64,000 nucleotides of DNA, from assembly GCF_000192865.1 (NCBI RefSeq), contig NC_015276.1:682001-746000 (forward strand), given 5' to 3'. Shown in pieces: positions 24,614 through 32,640 of the stretch. The notes beneath the pieces were generated by a model. It was not told the DNA's origin, did not search any database, and saw only the letters and a list, made by a program, of their open reading frames with translations. The number at the start of each line of letters is the position of its first letter. Positions within the stretch are counted from its first letter, which is position 1. The position numbers and the translations under genes were made by a program. Source of the DNA: Marinomonas mediterranea MMB-1. GTDB lineage: Bacteria; Pseudomonadota; Gammaproteobacteria; Pseudomonadales; Marinomonadaceae.

Positions 24614-26520
24614 TATTCCATTGCTCCTAAATCAGACATAGCTTTCGCGGAGAGCCAGCGGGCAATAATGAGCAGGTCCGCGAGGGCTTCTAGGCCGATA
24701 TGCTCAGCTTGTTGGGTCAAGAGTGCGATCATCTCTTTGGAGATTTTGTGTTCTCCACCTTTTTTGTTCAGGTTGTCGAGTAAGCGTTTCAGTTCCGCTT
24801 GTTGAATGGGGGAGATGATCTCAGACGATGTTTTAGACCAAGCAAATTGCAACGCCACAGAACGAATAGCGAAACCTGTTCGACTGGAAAGTTCCTGAGC
24901 GTTTCCGCTGTAGGCGTTCATAACTGTCTTCAAGGCGTTTATTGTTTCTTCGTCGTCCCATCTGCAACGCCAGCTCACTTCAGGCCCTGACCGTAGACCA
25001 AGGCAAATACTAAGCGCGTTTCGCTTCTTGTCTGAAGGAAGGTGGTCACCTTTGGCGAGTTTTTCTGCCCGTACGGCTCGTGCTCGTAGGTGGCCGAGAG
25101 GTTGCATAAAGTGGCCGATTGCTAACCCGACGGACAGCGAAGGTACTTTTGTAATGTCTAGGTGATGCTCTTGTATTATGCTTGACATGCAATTGCTAAA
25201 CTCGTCTATAAGGCCTTCTGCACAGGGAATTGCTTGGTCTAGGGGGAGCATTGCCAGTACATCGTCGCCACCTGCGTAAATGGCATGACCTTGATGTTTT
25301 TGTACTAATTGCCTGACGCTGCTGGCAAATTTATGCAGTGCCTGAGAAATGGCTCTTGATTGTGTCGCGGATTGAGCTTGGGAGAAGAGTTCTCCCATGT
25401 TATCGCCATCGGCTTTTAGAATAACGCCATAGGGTACTGGGTTACTGTTAATGCTACGAAGGCTATTTTGCAGCTCGCCTAACACACGTTGCTCTGATGT
25501 GCTTAGGCTTTTGTCTCTTTCTGTATTTTGTAGCGCGTTTTGCAATCGAAAGTCGTACAAAAGCTCGCCGTCAAATGGAAAGTCGCTATACGCATTGTTG
25601 TTACCTTTTACATCCGTAACTAGGCAAGCATCGCCGTAATCGGAATCCGTAGCATTTTTAAGCTTGTCAAAGTGTAACGAGAGGCTTTCCTGTTGGTCGT
25701 TTGATAGGGTATTTAGCCAATCATCCGCACAAATTCTGGGGTAAGGTGTAAATTGCTCGGCTTTTCCAGACAGTCGTTTAATGACCCCTAACGCATCGAG
25801 CACTTCTTTATTCGCTAGCCCCAGCTTACGTTTGTAGCGTTTGATTGATCCGCTTTTAAAACTGACAATGCTATTGCTCTCTTCAGAAGTTGTTTTGTCC
25901 TTCTCTTCTAAAGCGACTACGGATTCTGATGCTCCGTCTAGAGACGATTTAAGCAGTGAACCATGCTCTTCTGAAATCTCTGGATTCTCAAAGTGGCGAC
26001 TTGCTTTACGTGCCAGTAGCAGCGCATTGAGCTTTTTAGACGCCGTTTGATATTGGTTGTCTTCTACTTTGACCCAGACAGCGAACATTTCGAGGATATG
26101 TTCAATCTGGTTATGCCAAAGGTCACGACGAATCGGTAACCCTTTTGCTGAATTTAGCGCGCTTTCTGCTATCGCTGTAAGTCGATTTTTAGCGGCTTGT
26201 TTTGCTTGTTCGGCAATGACTTTTATATCATCCGTCTCTTCTGCTTGTATTTCAGCACGTATTACATTTGAAATATTGGCGTATTGATCATTAAAGTCAG
26301 ACGGTAGTAACTCTGTCTCTGGTGATTCAGGGCTTGGAAAAATCAAGCAAGAAGAGCCAGTATTAGGTAAGTTAGCTTGGTTGTCATGTAAGCTTTTGGC
26401 TGCGGCTTTTGCGCACTCAGACAGTACCCATGAGCCTGTCCATAAATCGCGAGTCCGGCGTGCTGCTTCAATTAAACTTTGAACAGGACCAATGGCGATG
26501 GTGATTAGGTAGGTGTTCAT
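24613..26520 (-). CDS. cmr2: Cmr2 / Cas10 lacking the HD domain
   Basis: 635 aa. It begins directly at MNTYLITIAIGPVQSLIEAA and RRTRDLWTGSWVLSE, the point usually reached only after an N-terminal HD nuclease domain; no H-D pair is visible, and it is shorter than HD-bearing Cmr2 (about 850 aa). The two palm regions are present: ADGDNMG (370-376) and YAGGDDVLAML with GGDD at 417-420, the cyclase motif that makes cyclic oligoadenylates from ATP. So cyclic-nucleotide signalling is predicted, single-stranded DNA cutting is not. Cmr1 ends 2 bp upstream. Confidence 0.93.
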   Translation of the reverse strand: MNTYLITIAIGPVQSLIEAARRTRDLWTGSWVLSECAKAAAKSLHDNQANLPNTGSSCLIFPSPESPETELLPSDFNDQYANISNVIRAEIQAEETDDIKVIAEQAKQAAKNRLTAIAESALNSAKGLPIRRDLWHNQIEHILEMFAVWVKVEDNQYQTASKKLNALLLARKASRHFENPEISEEHGSLLKSSLDGASESVVALEEKDKTTSEESNSIVSFKSGSIKRYKRKLGLANKEVLDALGVIKRLSGKAEQFTPYPRICADDWLNTLSNDQQESLSLHFDKLKNATDSDYGDACLVTDVKGNNNAYSDFPFDGELLYDFRLQNALQNTERDKSLSTSEQRVLGELQNSLRSINSNPVPYGVILKADGDNMGELFSQAQSATQSRAISQALHKFASSVRQLVQKHQGHAIYAGGDDVLAMLPLDQAIPCAEGLIDEFSNCMSSIIQEHHLDITKVPSLSVGLAIGHFMQPLGHLRARAVRAEKLAKGDHLPSDKKRNALSICLGLRSGPEVSWRCRWDDEETINALKTVMNAYSGNAQELSSRTGFAIRSVALQFAWSKTSSEIISPIQQAELKRLLDNLNKKGGEHKISKEMIALLTQQAEHIGLEALADLLIIARWLSAKAMSDLGAME

Positions 26521-26522
26521 TG

Positions 26523-27794
26523 TTAACGTCCTTTTTCAAAGTAATCCAGAAAAGCTTCAAGTGGATTGTCAGCGCGACCTTGCATTGGAGTGATAAGGCT
26601 TGCTAACTCAGCGCCATTTCGCTCTCCCCAGGACATGGGGGGCTCCTTGTTAGCCACTAGAAAAGTATCATCTTTCTCTGTCTGTAGCTCCAGTTCTTGT
26701 GTTAGTGCTTGCTGCCAGTTGGGCAGGAGCAATGCGATCGCTACACAACCCTCTTGGAGTTGTATTGGCCTTATTATTAATGGGCTTGCAAACCTTTCAG
26801 CGCCTTGAGGAAGCAGTCTGAGTGTTTGAGGATCAGACGAACTTTTAAATTTAAATAAAATAGGCATCCCAAAGGCTGCTCTAGGAAAAACATTACCAGC
26901 TTTATGCTCTGGTTTGTGCTTACCGTTGTCATTTTTGTCTGTAAAACGCCTAAGCTGATCTGGCTCTGGCCATGTACTGCGATTTTTATGGCTTTTACGG
27001 CCAATTCCAATTTGCCTAAAAGAGGAAAGCCGCTGACTCGCAGTTTCCCATGCGGTAACAGCACTTGCGGACTTACTTTGAAGTAAAGCAAATTTTGAAT
27101 TAGTTAGCTTTTTAATTAGGCTTTCTATTTCTGTGTTAGATTTTATGGAGAATGCAGAAGAATATATCGAACCAAAACCTCTGCGTGTTCGTGCCCCTAA
27201 TCCGCCGAAATTAGCCCAATATTTAATGCTTGAATTAATTTGTTCCTCAATGTCTTCTTTGTTCTTGTGGGAAGGTTCTGGAATATCAAGTTTTATATAA
27301 AGGGTAAAGCGTGTTCCTTCACTTAACCAACAAATATCTTCTTCATTTTCTGTAAGAATACTTGCTGCCCCGAAGGCATAGCCGAGGCTGTTTTTGTTTA
27401 TTTTATTAGTGTTTCCATTCTTCACATCGGTGTAGGTAGTTGAGGGCTTTAAGTGTATGGGGGCGTGAGTGGTTACTTTGATAGAAACTAGACTTTTTTT
27501 AATATCTTTTGGATTTGCCGCAATGCCTCCCCAAATAGCTTTTTCTCTATCAAAGGTTTCTTTGCTGTCTTGTGTGCCATAAAGTAAACGCCACCAAAAG
27601 CGTAAATGGCCTCGAATTTCACTGGCTCGTATGGGCATTTGTTTATCGACCTCACCAGCTTCAACACCACCGCCGTACATAGGGGTGATTAAAGTGCATT
27701 CATAGGTTTGCCATTGTGATTCTTGGTCTAGAGAAGAGAGTGCGCTTTGCAGAGCGTCTAATTGAGAGCTATCTACCAACCTTGTGCGTGCCAC
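26523..27794 (-). CDS. cmr1: Cmr1 (type III-B RAMP subunit), first gene of the operon
   Basis: 423 aa from the GTG at 27794. Key motifs: YECTLITPMYGGGVEAG, MPIRASEIRGHLRFWWRLLYG, GGLGARTRRGFGSI and, near the end, AFGMPILFKF. Cmr1 sits at the complex tip near the 3' end of the guide. The frame is open 16 codons further, to a GTG at 27842, but only the GTG at 27794 has a ribosome site (AAAGGAG, seven bases away). Protein sequence before YECTL is not conserved in the family. Confidence 0.92.
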   Translation of the reverse strand: MARTRLVDSSQLDALQSALSSLDQESQWQTYECTLITPMYGGGVEAGEVDKQMPIRASEIRGHLRFWWRLLYGTQDSKETFDREKAIWGGIAANPKDIKKSLVSIKVTTHAPIHLKPSTTYTDVKNGNTNKINKNSLGYAFGAASILTENEEDICWLSEGTRFTLYIKLDIPEPSHKNKEDIEEQINSSIKYWANFGGLGARTRRGFGSIYSSAFSIKSNTEIESLIKKLTNSKFALLQSKSASAVTAWETASQRLSSFRQIGIGRKSHKNRSTWPEPDQLRRFTDKNDNGKHKPEHKAGNVFPRAAFGMPILFKFKSSSDPQTLRLLPQGAERFASPLIIRPIQLQEGCVAIALLLPNWQQALTQELELQTEKDDTFLVANKEPPMSWGERNGAELASLITPMQGRADNPLEAFLDYFEKGR

Positions 27795-27800
27795 GATGAT

Positions 27801-27807
27801 CTCCTTT
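27801..27807 (-). promoter_or_regulatory. ribosome binding site deciding the cmr1 start
   Basis: AAAGGAG on the minus strand, six bases before the GTG at 27794. The alternative GTG 48 bases upstream has a pyrimidine-only leader (TCTCTCTCCCCTCCTC), which cannot act as a Shine-Dalgarno site. Confidence 0.75.
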
Positions 27808-27954
27808 CGTTGTCGTAAATATTCAGATAGCAAAGGAGTCACGAGGAGGGGAGAGAGATTAAAGGTAAGCTACTTAAAAACTACCACATTCCTTCGCATA
27901 TCTGTTTTCAGTCTCATGCCATGTTAAACATTAAGGACAAATTATGTAAAGAAA

Positions 27955-27960
27955 ATTATA
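27955..27960 (-). promoter_or_regulatory. candidate -10 box for the cas operon
   Basis: A perfect TATAAT on the minus strand about 160 bases before cmr1, in an AT-rich region. No good -35 box lies 16-18 bases upstream, so it may be weak, activated, or unused. Transcripts of the small array, also leftward, could run into the operon. Confidence 0.3.
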
Positions 27961-28062
27961 AAAAAGTAAAATTAAAGTAGACGTCGGTCATTCTAGTTTT
28001 TTGTGAAAATGGTTTCAAAAATTCAAACCCATTTAGACTCAGGCCTTCGTCAGAGTTACTTT

Positions 28063-28113
28063 AGCGGCCAGCGGGTCTGAAACTTGTGTGGTGGTAACTA
28101 TGACGCTGGTGCA
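28063..28113 (-). repeat. orphan repeat half followed by an RT-cas1-like stretch
   Basis: 28063-28083 equals 21 bases of the CRISPR repeat (AGCGGCCAGCGGGTCTGAAA + C). Directly after it, 28086-28113 matches 16883-16910 inside RT-cas1 at 26 of 28 positions, with no similarity on either side. The matching piece encodes QRHGYHHT next to the Cas1 active site. It is placed like a spacer. In the 560 bp between cmr1 and the small array nothing else but AT-rich DNA, a palindrome and trailer unit 4 is seen. Confidence 0.6.
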
Positions 28114-28218
28114 ATTCTATAAACTTTCTTTAATTTGATTTTAATATCCATTGGTTTATTTGTCCTTATGAACGCTTAACGTGCAAACGATGTTCCCAGT
28201 TAATAGACCCCTCCCTAA

Positions 28219-28242
28219 CCCTCCCCTTAAGTAAGGGGAGGG
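28219..28242. repeat. 24-base perfect palindrome
   Basis: CCCTCCCCTTAA followed by its exact complement GTAAGGGGAGGG, with one central mismatch pair. It resembles the palindromes before trailer units 2 and 3 and precedes trailer unit 4. Probably a dispersed intergenic element. Confidence 0.6.
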
Positions 28243-28282
28243 AACAAAGCTCGCTCCTCTCACTTACTTAAGGCTGGGAGGG

Positions 28283-28380
28283 GGTCTTGTCTAACGGATC
28301 GCCCCCAGTTAAACCGAACCGTTCCAATCCAACAGTCATGGTTCATCGTCACACGTCTCAACGACCAGCGGGTCTGAAAC
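28283..28380. repeat. trailer unit 4, at the old end of the small array
   Basis: Fourth copy of the unit found at the old end of the large array. It ends in a degenerate 26-base repeat (28355-28380, GACCAGC for GGCCAGC). Thus both arrays share the same trailer as well as the same leader. Confidence 0.75.
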
Positions 28381-28944
28381 AGAACGCACTTGTGCGCGCA
28401 GGTTTATGCGTCAAAGTCTCAACGGCCTAAGCGGCCAGCGGGTCTGAAACGACTTAATCCATCTGACGTGTTCTCAACTTCTATCTAAGTCTCAACGGCC
28501 TAAGCGGCCAGCGGGTCTGAAACCTATCGTATAGCTGAAGACTTGAGCAAGTATTACTTGTCTCAACGGCCTAAGCGGCCAGCGGGTCTGAAACAGCTTG
28601 ATGAGGAGATGATGGCAATACCGCCAAAGTCTCAACGGCCTAAGCGGCCAGCGGGTCTGAAACATTCTGCTCCCATGCCTCCCAGTCTTCGTTCAGTAAG
28701 TCTCAACGGCCTAAGCGGCCAGCGGGTCTGAAACATTGATAATTTCCGCCATAACGAAGATAATATCTTGTCTCAACGGCCTAAGCGGCCAGCGGGTCTG
28801 AAACTCTGAATACTAACGAAAAATAGAAACCCCAACCCCCAGTCTCAACGGCCTAAGCGGCCAGCGGGTCTGAAACGGGGAATTGGTTTGCGTGGCGGAG
28901 ATCTTTAAAGTCTCAACGGCCTAAGCGGCCAGCGGGTCTGAAAC
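28355..28944 (-). CRISPR. small CRISPR array, 9 repeats / 8 spacers
   Basis: Same 35-base repeat as the large array; starts at 28355 (degenerate 26 bases), 28416, 28489, 28560, 28629, 28700, 28770, 28842 and 28910. The leader is on the right, so it is transcribed leftward, towards the cas operon. All repeats but the oldest are full-length with the hairpin, including the leader-proximal one, unlike in the large array. No spacer is shared between the arrays. Confidence 0.98.
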
Positions 28945-29174
28945 AGTACCCTTATTTTTTCCAATCATTTCAGCAGGTTAACCTAGCGTTTCCCCCGCCC
29001 TCAAGTTATCCACAAGAGGTATGCTTAAAATTAGTGAATTTTCGCCATTATTTCAAGCTAAGTTTTTGATTTTTATGTAAAACGCGCCCTAAACCCCTTC
29101 AATCAATTGAGGACTGTTTTAAGGTTATGTTTTTAAAGAGCAAAAATCGTTTATTCACTGATAAAGGGTTTATA
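28945..29174 (-). promoter_or_regulatory. CRISPR leader of the small array (copy)
   Basis: Identical to leader 1 over the first 77 bases and about 90% over the rest. Keeps the TTGAAA/TAATTT promoter (29028-29056) and TTATCCACA (29006-29014). The small inverted repeat in the promoter spacer has lost pairing through two changes. Confidence 0.9.
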
Positions 29175-29345
29175 TCATAACAGGACGGCGGCGGGGAACA
29201 CCGCAATGGGGTTTTCCCAAACGGCTTGGCTGTGTTTTCTGACTTCTTTGTTTAACCAATAGAAGCGCAAGCTATCTGCCTATTCTGTGTATTTGCTGCA
29301 TTTTTTGCGCATCTTATGCAGTGTATCTTCAGCTTTTAGGCTTAT
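29175..29345 (-). pseudogene. cas2: cas2 3' fragment (broken copy)
   Basis: The last 57 codons of cas2 are copied here with scattered changes. An in-frame TAG interrupts it (YTE-stop-ADSLRFYW), and the first 35 codons are missing. Similarity stops at about 29347, where unrelated DNA begins. Together with the leader it shows that the small array arose as a segment copied from the region cas2-leader-array. Confidence 0.9.
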
Positions 29346-29391
29346 TCGTCCCTTACTAGCACTGTAGTTGCAGATTGCGTGTTCTGGGCCT

Positions 29392-29872
29392 TCATATATT
29401 TTGCTGCTCGTGACGGTATGTAATTTTATTTACGACCCAACTTTTATCACCTGAAGGTGCTTTTACTATAACTTCATCATCAACTTCTTTTTTCAGGCAG
29501 GCTCGTGCCATTGGAGAGTCGATCGATATGTAATCTTTACGCCCATAGATTTCTTCTGTTCCTACAATTCGAAAGAAAATAGTATTCTCGTCCTCATCTT
29601 CTAGCTCAACCCATGCGCCAAAAAATATTTTGCCGTCTTGTTGAGGGTGGTAATCAACCACTTTAATGTCATCTAATGTCTTTCTCAAAAATCTGACACG
29701 TCGATCTATTTCACGTAATTTTCGCTTGTTGTATTGATAATCTGCATTTTCAGATCTATCGCCAAGCCCTGCGGCCCAAGTAACGATCTTTGTGATTTCA
29801 GGCCTTTCTTTTCGCCAAAGATAATCAATTTCGTCTTTTAGCTTTTGGTGGCCTAATAAGTTTAGTTTTCAT
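29392..29872 (-). pseudogene. greB: frameshifted greB (transcript cleavage factor) paralogue
   Basis: The sequence starts at an ATG at 29872 (MKTKLI) and then shifts frame. The rest, in another frame, reads GHQKLKDEIDYLWRKERPEI, TKIVTWAAGLGDRSENADYQ, YNKRKLREIDRRVRFLRK and on to the end, an almost canonical E. coli-type GreB. Compared with that protein, 8 bases (about TREG) are missing after codon 6, giving a stop at codon 16. Everything downstream is intact, so the break is recent. An internal TTG at 29688 leaves only the C-terminal 98 residues open. It is clearly different from the intact greB at 30188. Confidence 0.85.
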
Positions 29873-29924
29873 AGTGTTATCAATATTCTAAAGCTTTTTT
29901 AATAGCGTCTATTGTTGAAAATTT

Positions 29925-30041
29925 GAAGACTACTGGGGTGTAAGAGCGGATTTGCTAGAAAAAATTAAGTACACATTTGATGAAAATGGTGTCGGCATTC
30001 CATATCCTCAAATGGACGTGCATGTTACAAAAGCAGACTAG
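29925..30041 (+). pseudogene. mscS: mscS 3' fragment (117 bp)
   Basis: The last 38 codons and stop of mscS, copied with few changes and without promoter or start codon. It is part of the right flanking repeat. Confidence 0.93.
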
Positions 30042-30136
30042 CTGTCTGCTAATTCGTTGTCGCTAATAAAATTGACTGAACTCTTTACATAAAGTTAAAG
30101 GGTTGCAACGCTCGGCTTAGGTCGAGCGTTTTTGTT
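29925..30136 (+). repeat. right 212-bp flanking direct repeat of the island
   Basis: Ungapped counterpart of 11313-11524, including the mscS stop and terminator (30107-30133). The region 29873-30187 holds no other gene. Confidence 0.95.
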
Positions 30137-30187
30137 TGTTGTACAATGGATGCTTTATGGAATTTGGGAGTTATTAGAAAACGCATT

Positions 30188-30691
30188 ATGAGTCGATATC
30201 GTCCCCCCGCACCTAAAAAATCCGCTTACTTGACGAAAGAAGGTGCCGATAAATTGCTGGCGGAGCTGAAGTATTTATGGAAAGAGAAGCGCCCTGCCGT
30301 AACGCAAACAGTAAGTGATGCCGCTAAACAGGGTGATCGTTCTGAAAATGCCGAATACATATACGGTAAGAAGCAGTTGAGGGAGATAGATCGTCGGGTT
30401 CGTTATTTGGAAAAGCGTCTCGACCATTGTACGGTTGTAGATAGAGCTCCGAATGATGTTTCTAGAATTTTTTTCGGTGCTTGGGTAACACTAGAGCATG
30501 AGGATGGAAAGCTGGAAACGTTTCGAATAGTCGGTCCAGATGAACTTGACCACCATTCAGATTACATCAGTATCGATTCGCCTGTTGCAAAGGCTCTACT
30601 GAAAAAGGAAGAGGGTGATGAAGTCACTATTCGCAGGGCGGAAGGCGAAAAACTATATTACATCGACTCTGTTGAATACCGAGCGTTATGA
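30188..30691 (+). CDS. greB: Transcription elongation factor GreB
   Basis: 167 aa. N-terminal coiled coil with YLTKEGADKLLAELKYLWKE and the tip GDRSENAEY whose acidic pair (D, E) helps RNA polymerase cut backtracked RNA. The C-terminal FKBP-like domain has RIFFGAWVTLEHEDG and DYISIDSPVAKALLKK. It starts MSRYRPP, as in Pseudomonas GreB, at the ATG at 30188; the frame is open 14 codons more. The DUF72 gene overlaps by 4 bases. Before the island was inserted, this gene presumably followed mscS. Confidence 0.92.
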   Translation: MSRYRPPAPKKSAYLTKEGADKLLAELKYLWKEKRPAVTQTVSDAAKQGDRSENAEYIYGKKQLREIDRRVRYLEKRLDHCTVVDRAPNDVSRIFFGAWVTLEHEDGKLETFRIVGPDELDHHSDYISIDSPVAKALLKKEEGDEVTIRRAEGEKLYYIDSVEYRAL

Positions 30692-31572
30692 CAATTCATG
30701 ACGGGCAGCCCTACCTTCGTTATGGTATGGCGCAATGGCAGCACTCTGCGTGGGTTAATTGGCTCTATTCTTCATCTGTACCCAGTGCTGAGCGATTAAG
30801 AGAGTATTCTAAGGTTTTCCAAAGTGTTGAGGTGGGTAGTACGTTCTATACCGACATTGAGGAAAATCAATTAAAGCGTTGGTACGATCAGGTCAATGAT
30901 GACTTTCGTTTCTGTTTTAAAGCGCCTCAAACCGTTACTCATCAGATTGTTGAACGCCCTTTTCAGGAACGTCTTACTGACTGGAAGCGATTTCAAATGA
31001 AACTTGCTTCATTGGATAAAAAGCTTGGGCCGACCATGGTTCAATTTCCGCAACAATTGGATGCATCTTCGTTACCTGAGATCTTGGCATTGATTGAGTC
31101 CTGGGAGCTTCTCGCTCCGCTGAGTATAGAAGTTCGCCATTTACATTACTTCGATAAAGGCGAGGTTGAGTCCGAGTTCTTGCGATATTTGTCAAATCAA
31201 AGTGTGGATAAAGTCGTGATGGATTCGCGGCCTGTGTTCTCGACCGAGGCATACAGTGAGAGCTTAAAAGACGCGCAGCGGAAGAAGCCTAGGGTGCCCT
31301 GTCATGCAGTCGCTACCGCTCAGTCGCCAGTGGTCCGGTTTATTGGGCATCCTGATTTAGAGCGCAATCACGTTTGGCTAGATCAATGGGCGGCAAAACT
31401 TAAAAGCTGGCTTGAAAGAGGTCTAAAACCAACCGTGTTTGTGCACTCTTCCGATAATATTGCCGCGCCCACATTGGCGTCTTGGCTTGATGATAAGCTT
31501 GTTGCGAACAGTGCTTTGCCTTTTAAGCAGGTTAACCTGCCTGAAACACAAGAACAAATCGCATTGCTTTGA
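30688..31572 (+). CDS. DUF72 family protein (YecE-like)
   Basis: 294 aa, TIM-barrel DUF72 family. Seen: YGMAQWQHSAW near the N-terminus, EVGSTFYTDIE (about residues 47-57), FRFCFKAPQTVTH, LGPTMVQFPQ, LSIEVRHLHYF and a C-terminal HSSDNIAAP. The Asn in the usual 'N.FY' is replaced (VGSTFY). Function in this family is not settled. Overlap of 4 bases with greB suggests one operon. Confidence 0.85.
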   Translation: MTIHDGQPYLRYGMAQWQHSAWVNWLYSSSVPSAERLREYSKVFQSVEVGSTFYTDIEENQLKRWYDQVNDDFRFCFKAPQTVTHQIVERPFQERLTDWKRFQMKLASLDKKLGPTMVQFPQQLDASSLPEILALIESWELLAPLSIEVRHLHYFDKGEVESEFLRYLSNQSVDKVVMDSRPVFSTEAYSESLKDAQRKKPRVPCHAVATAQSPVVRFIGHPDLERNHVWLDQWAAKLKSWLERGLKPTVFVHSSDNIAAPTLASWLDDKLVANSALPFKQVNLPETQEQIALL

Positions 31573-31662
31573 GATGATTGTTCGAACATCACGACTTACT
31601 TTTTTGTACTAATAAAAATGACAGAATTGAATTAAATGGAAGGTGATTAGAAGGTGATAAAA

Positions 31663-31974
31663 ATGTATTCACTTGTTTTTTATGTGCCTGAAACGCACTT
31701 AGAAGTGGTTAAAGACGCTGTTTTTGCAGTGGGTGGTGGTCAAATTGGCGATTATGAAAAGTGTTGCTGGCAAACGTTAGGTCAAGGGCAGTTTAAACCA
31801 ACTGCAAACGCGACTCCGTTTATCGGAGAGGCGGGCGGTGATGTTGAATCTGTCGATGAATATCGTGTTGAGATGGTTCTTAAGTCTGAGTTAAAAGTGC
31901 AGGTTGTTACCGCGTTGAAATCCGCTCATCCTTATGAAGAGGTTGCCTACCATTTGATTTCAATAGAGACTTAG
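31663..31974 (+). CDS. NIF3-like insertion-domain protein (CutA-like fold)
   Basis: 103 aa. YSLVFYVPETHLEVVKDAVFAVGGGQIGDYEKCCW and the ending SAHPYEEVAYHLI match the stand-alone domain otherwise inserted in NIF3/YqfO proteins. AAGGTG lies six bases before the ATG at 31663, preferred over a GTG three codons upstream. No catalytic site known. Single gene. Confidence 0.8.
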   Translation: MYSLVFYVPETHLEVVKDAVFAVGGGQIGDYEKCCWQTLGQGQFKPTANATPFIGEAGGDVESVDEYRVEMVLKSELKVQVVTALKSAHPYEEVAYHLISIET

Positions 31975-32069
31975 ACGACTCATTCTGAGCGTTATTTGCT
32001 TTAAGCTAATTAAGTCTAGGTTATCTCAGTCTAAGTTGTCTCAGCCTAGAGTCTCTTAGTCCAGTGTTC

Positions 32070-32615
32070 TTACCTTGGAATACTATTGATACGAATGGTG
32101 TCTTCATGGAAACCGTAGGAGCCTTTGCTATGGTCTTCAATAAATAACCTTAATGTCATCTCAACGCTGCTAAATGCTAAATCCTCCCAAGGGATGTCAT
32201 CTAAGGCGAACAGCGCGACTTCGGAGCTTTCCTCGGTTGCATGGAAGTCGGGTTGAGGCAACTCAGCAATATAGAAAAGGTGTATTTGGTTGATCTTGGG
32301 GATGCTGATCATGCTGAATGCTTGCTTGCATATTGCATTAGAGCCGCATTCTTCGACTGTCTCTCGGAGTGCGCCTTCGCTGGTGGTTTCTTGGTTTTCC
32401 ATAAAACCAGCAGGCAGAGTCCAATAGCCTATTCGAGGCTCTATGTTGCGTTTACAGAGTAAGATTTTTCCATCGAACAAGGGAATCGTGCCCGTGATGA
32501 GTCTCGGGTTGTCATAGTCTATATGATGGCATTGAGGGCAGACAGCGCGTTGGCGGTTGTCGCCTTCAGGGATCTCCATAGAAACCTGATGTCCACATTT
32601 TGGGCAATATCTCAT
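32070..32615 (-). CDS. NUDIX hydrolase with N-terminal zinc ribbon
   Basis: 181 aa. Cysteine pairs CPKCG and CPQCHH (residues 4-8 and 26-31) form a zinc ribbon, followed by NYDNPR-like YDNPRLITG and the NUDIX box GFMENQETTSEGALRETVEE with the catalytic Glu residues. It resembles the ADP-ribose/FAD/NADH-type NUDIX enzymes that share the N-terminal zinc ribbon. It is shorter than NudC and lacks the NudC SQPWPFPxS motif. Substrate unknown. Confidence 0.85.
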   Translation of the reverse strand: MRYCPKCGHQVSMEIPEGDNRQRAVCPQCHHIDYDNPRLITGTIPLFDGKILLCKRNIEPRIGYWTLPAGFMENQETTSEGALRETVEECGSNAICKQAFSMISIPKINQIHLFYIAELPQPDFHATEESSEVALFALDDIPWEDLAFSSVEMTLRLFIEDHSKGSYGFHEDTIRINSIPR

Positions 32616-32640
32616 TCTTTGTAACCTCTTAAATTGAGGG

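Noticed and set aside
28543..28731. Plus-strand frame with repeated SQRPKRPAG
   Set aside because: Again a translation of CRISPR repeats, in the direction opposite to array transcription.
11430..30136. Transposase or integrase within the island
   Set aside because: I looked for IS-like frames, inverted termini and tyrosine recombinases between the two flanking repeats and saw none; only the direct repeats support insertion.
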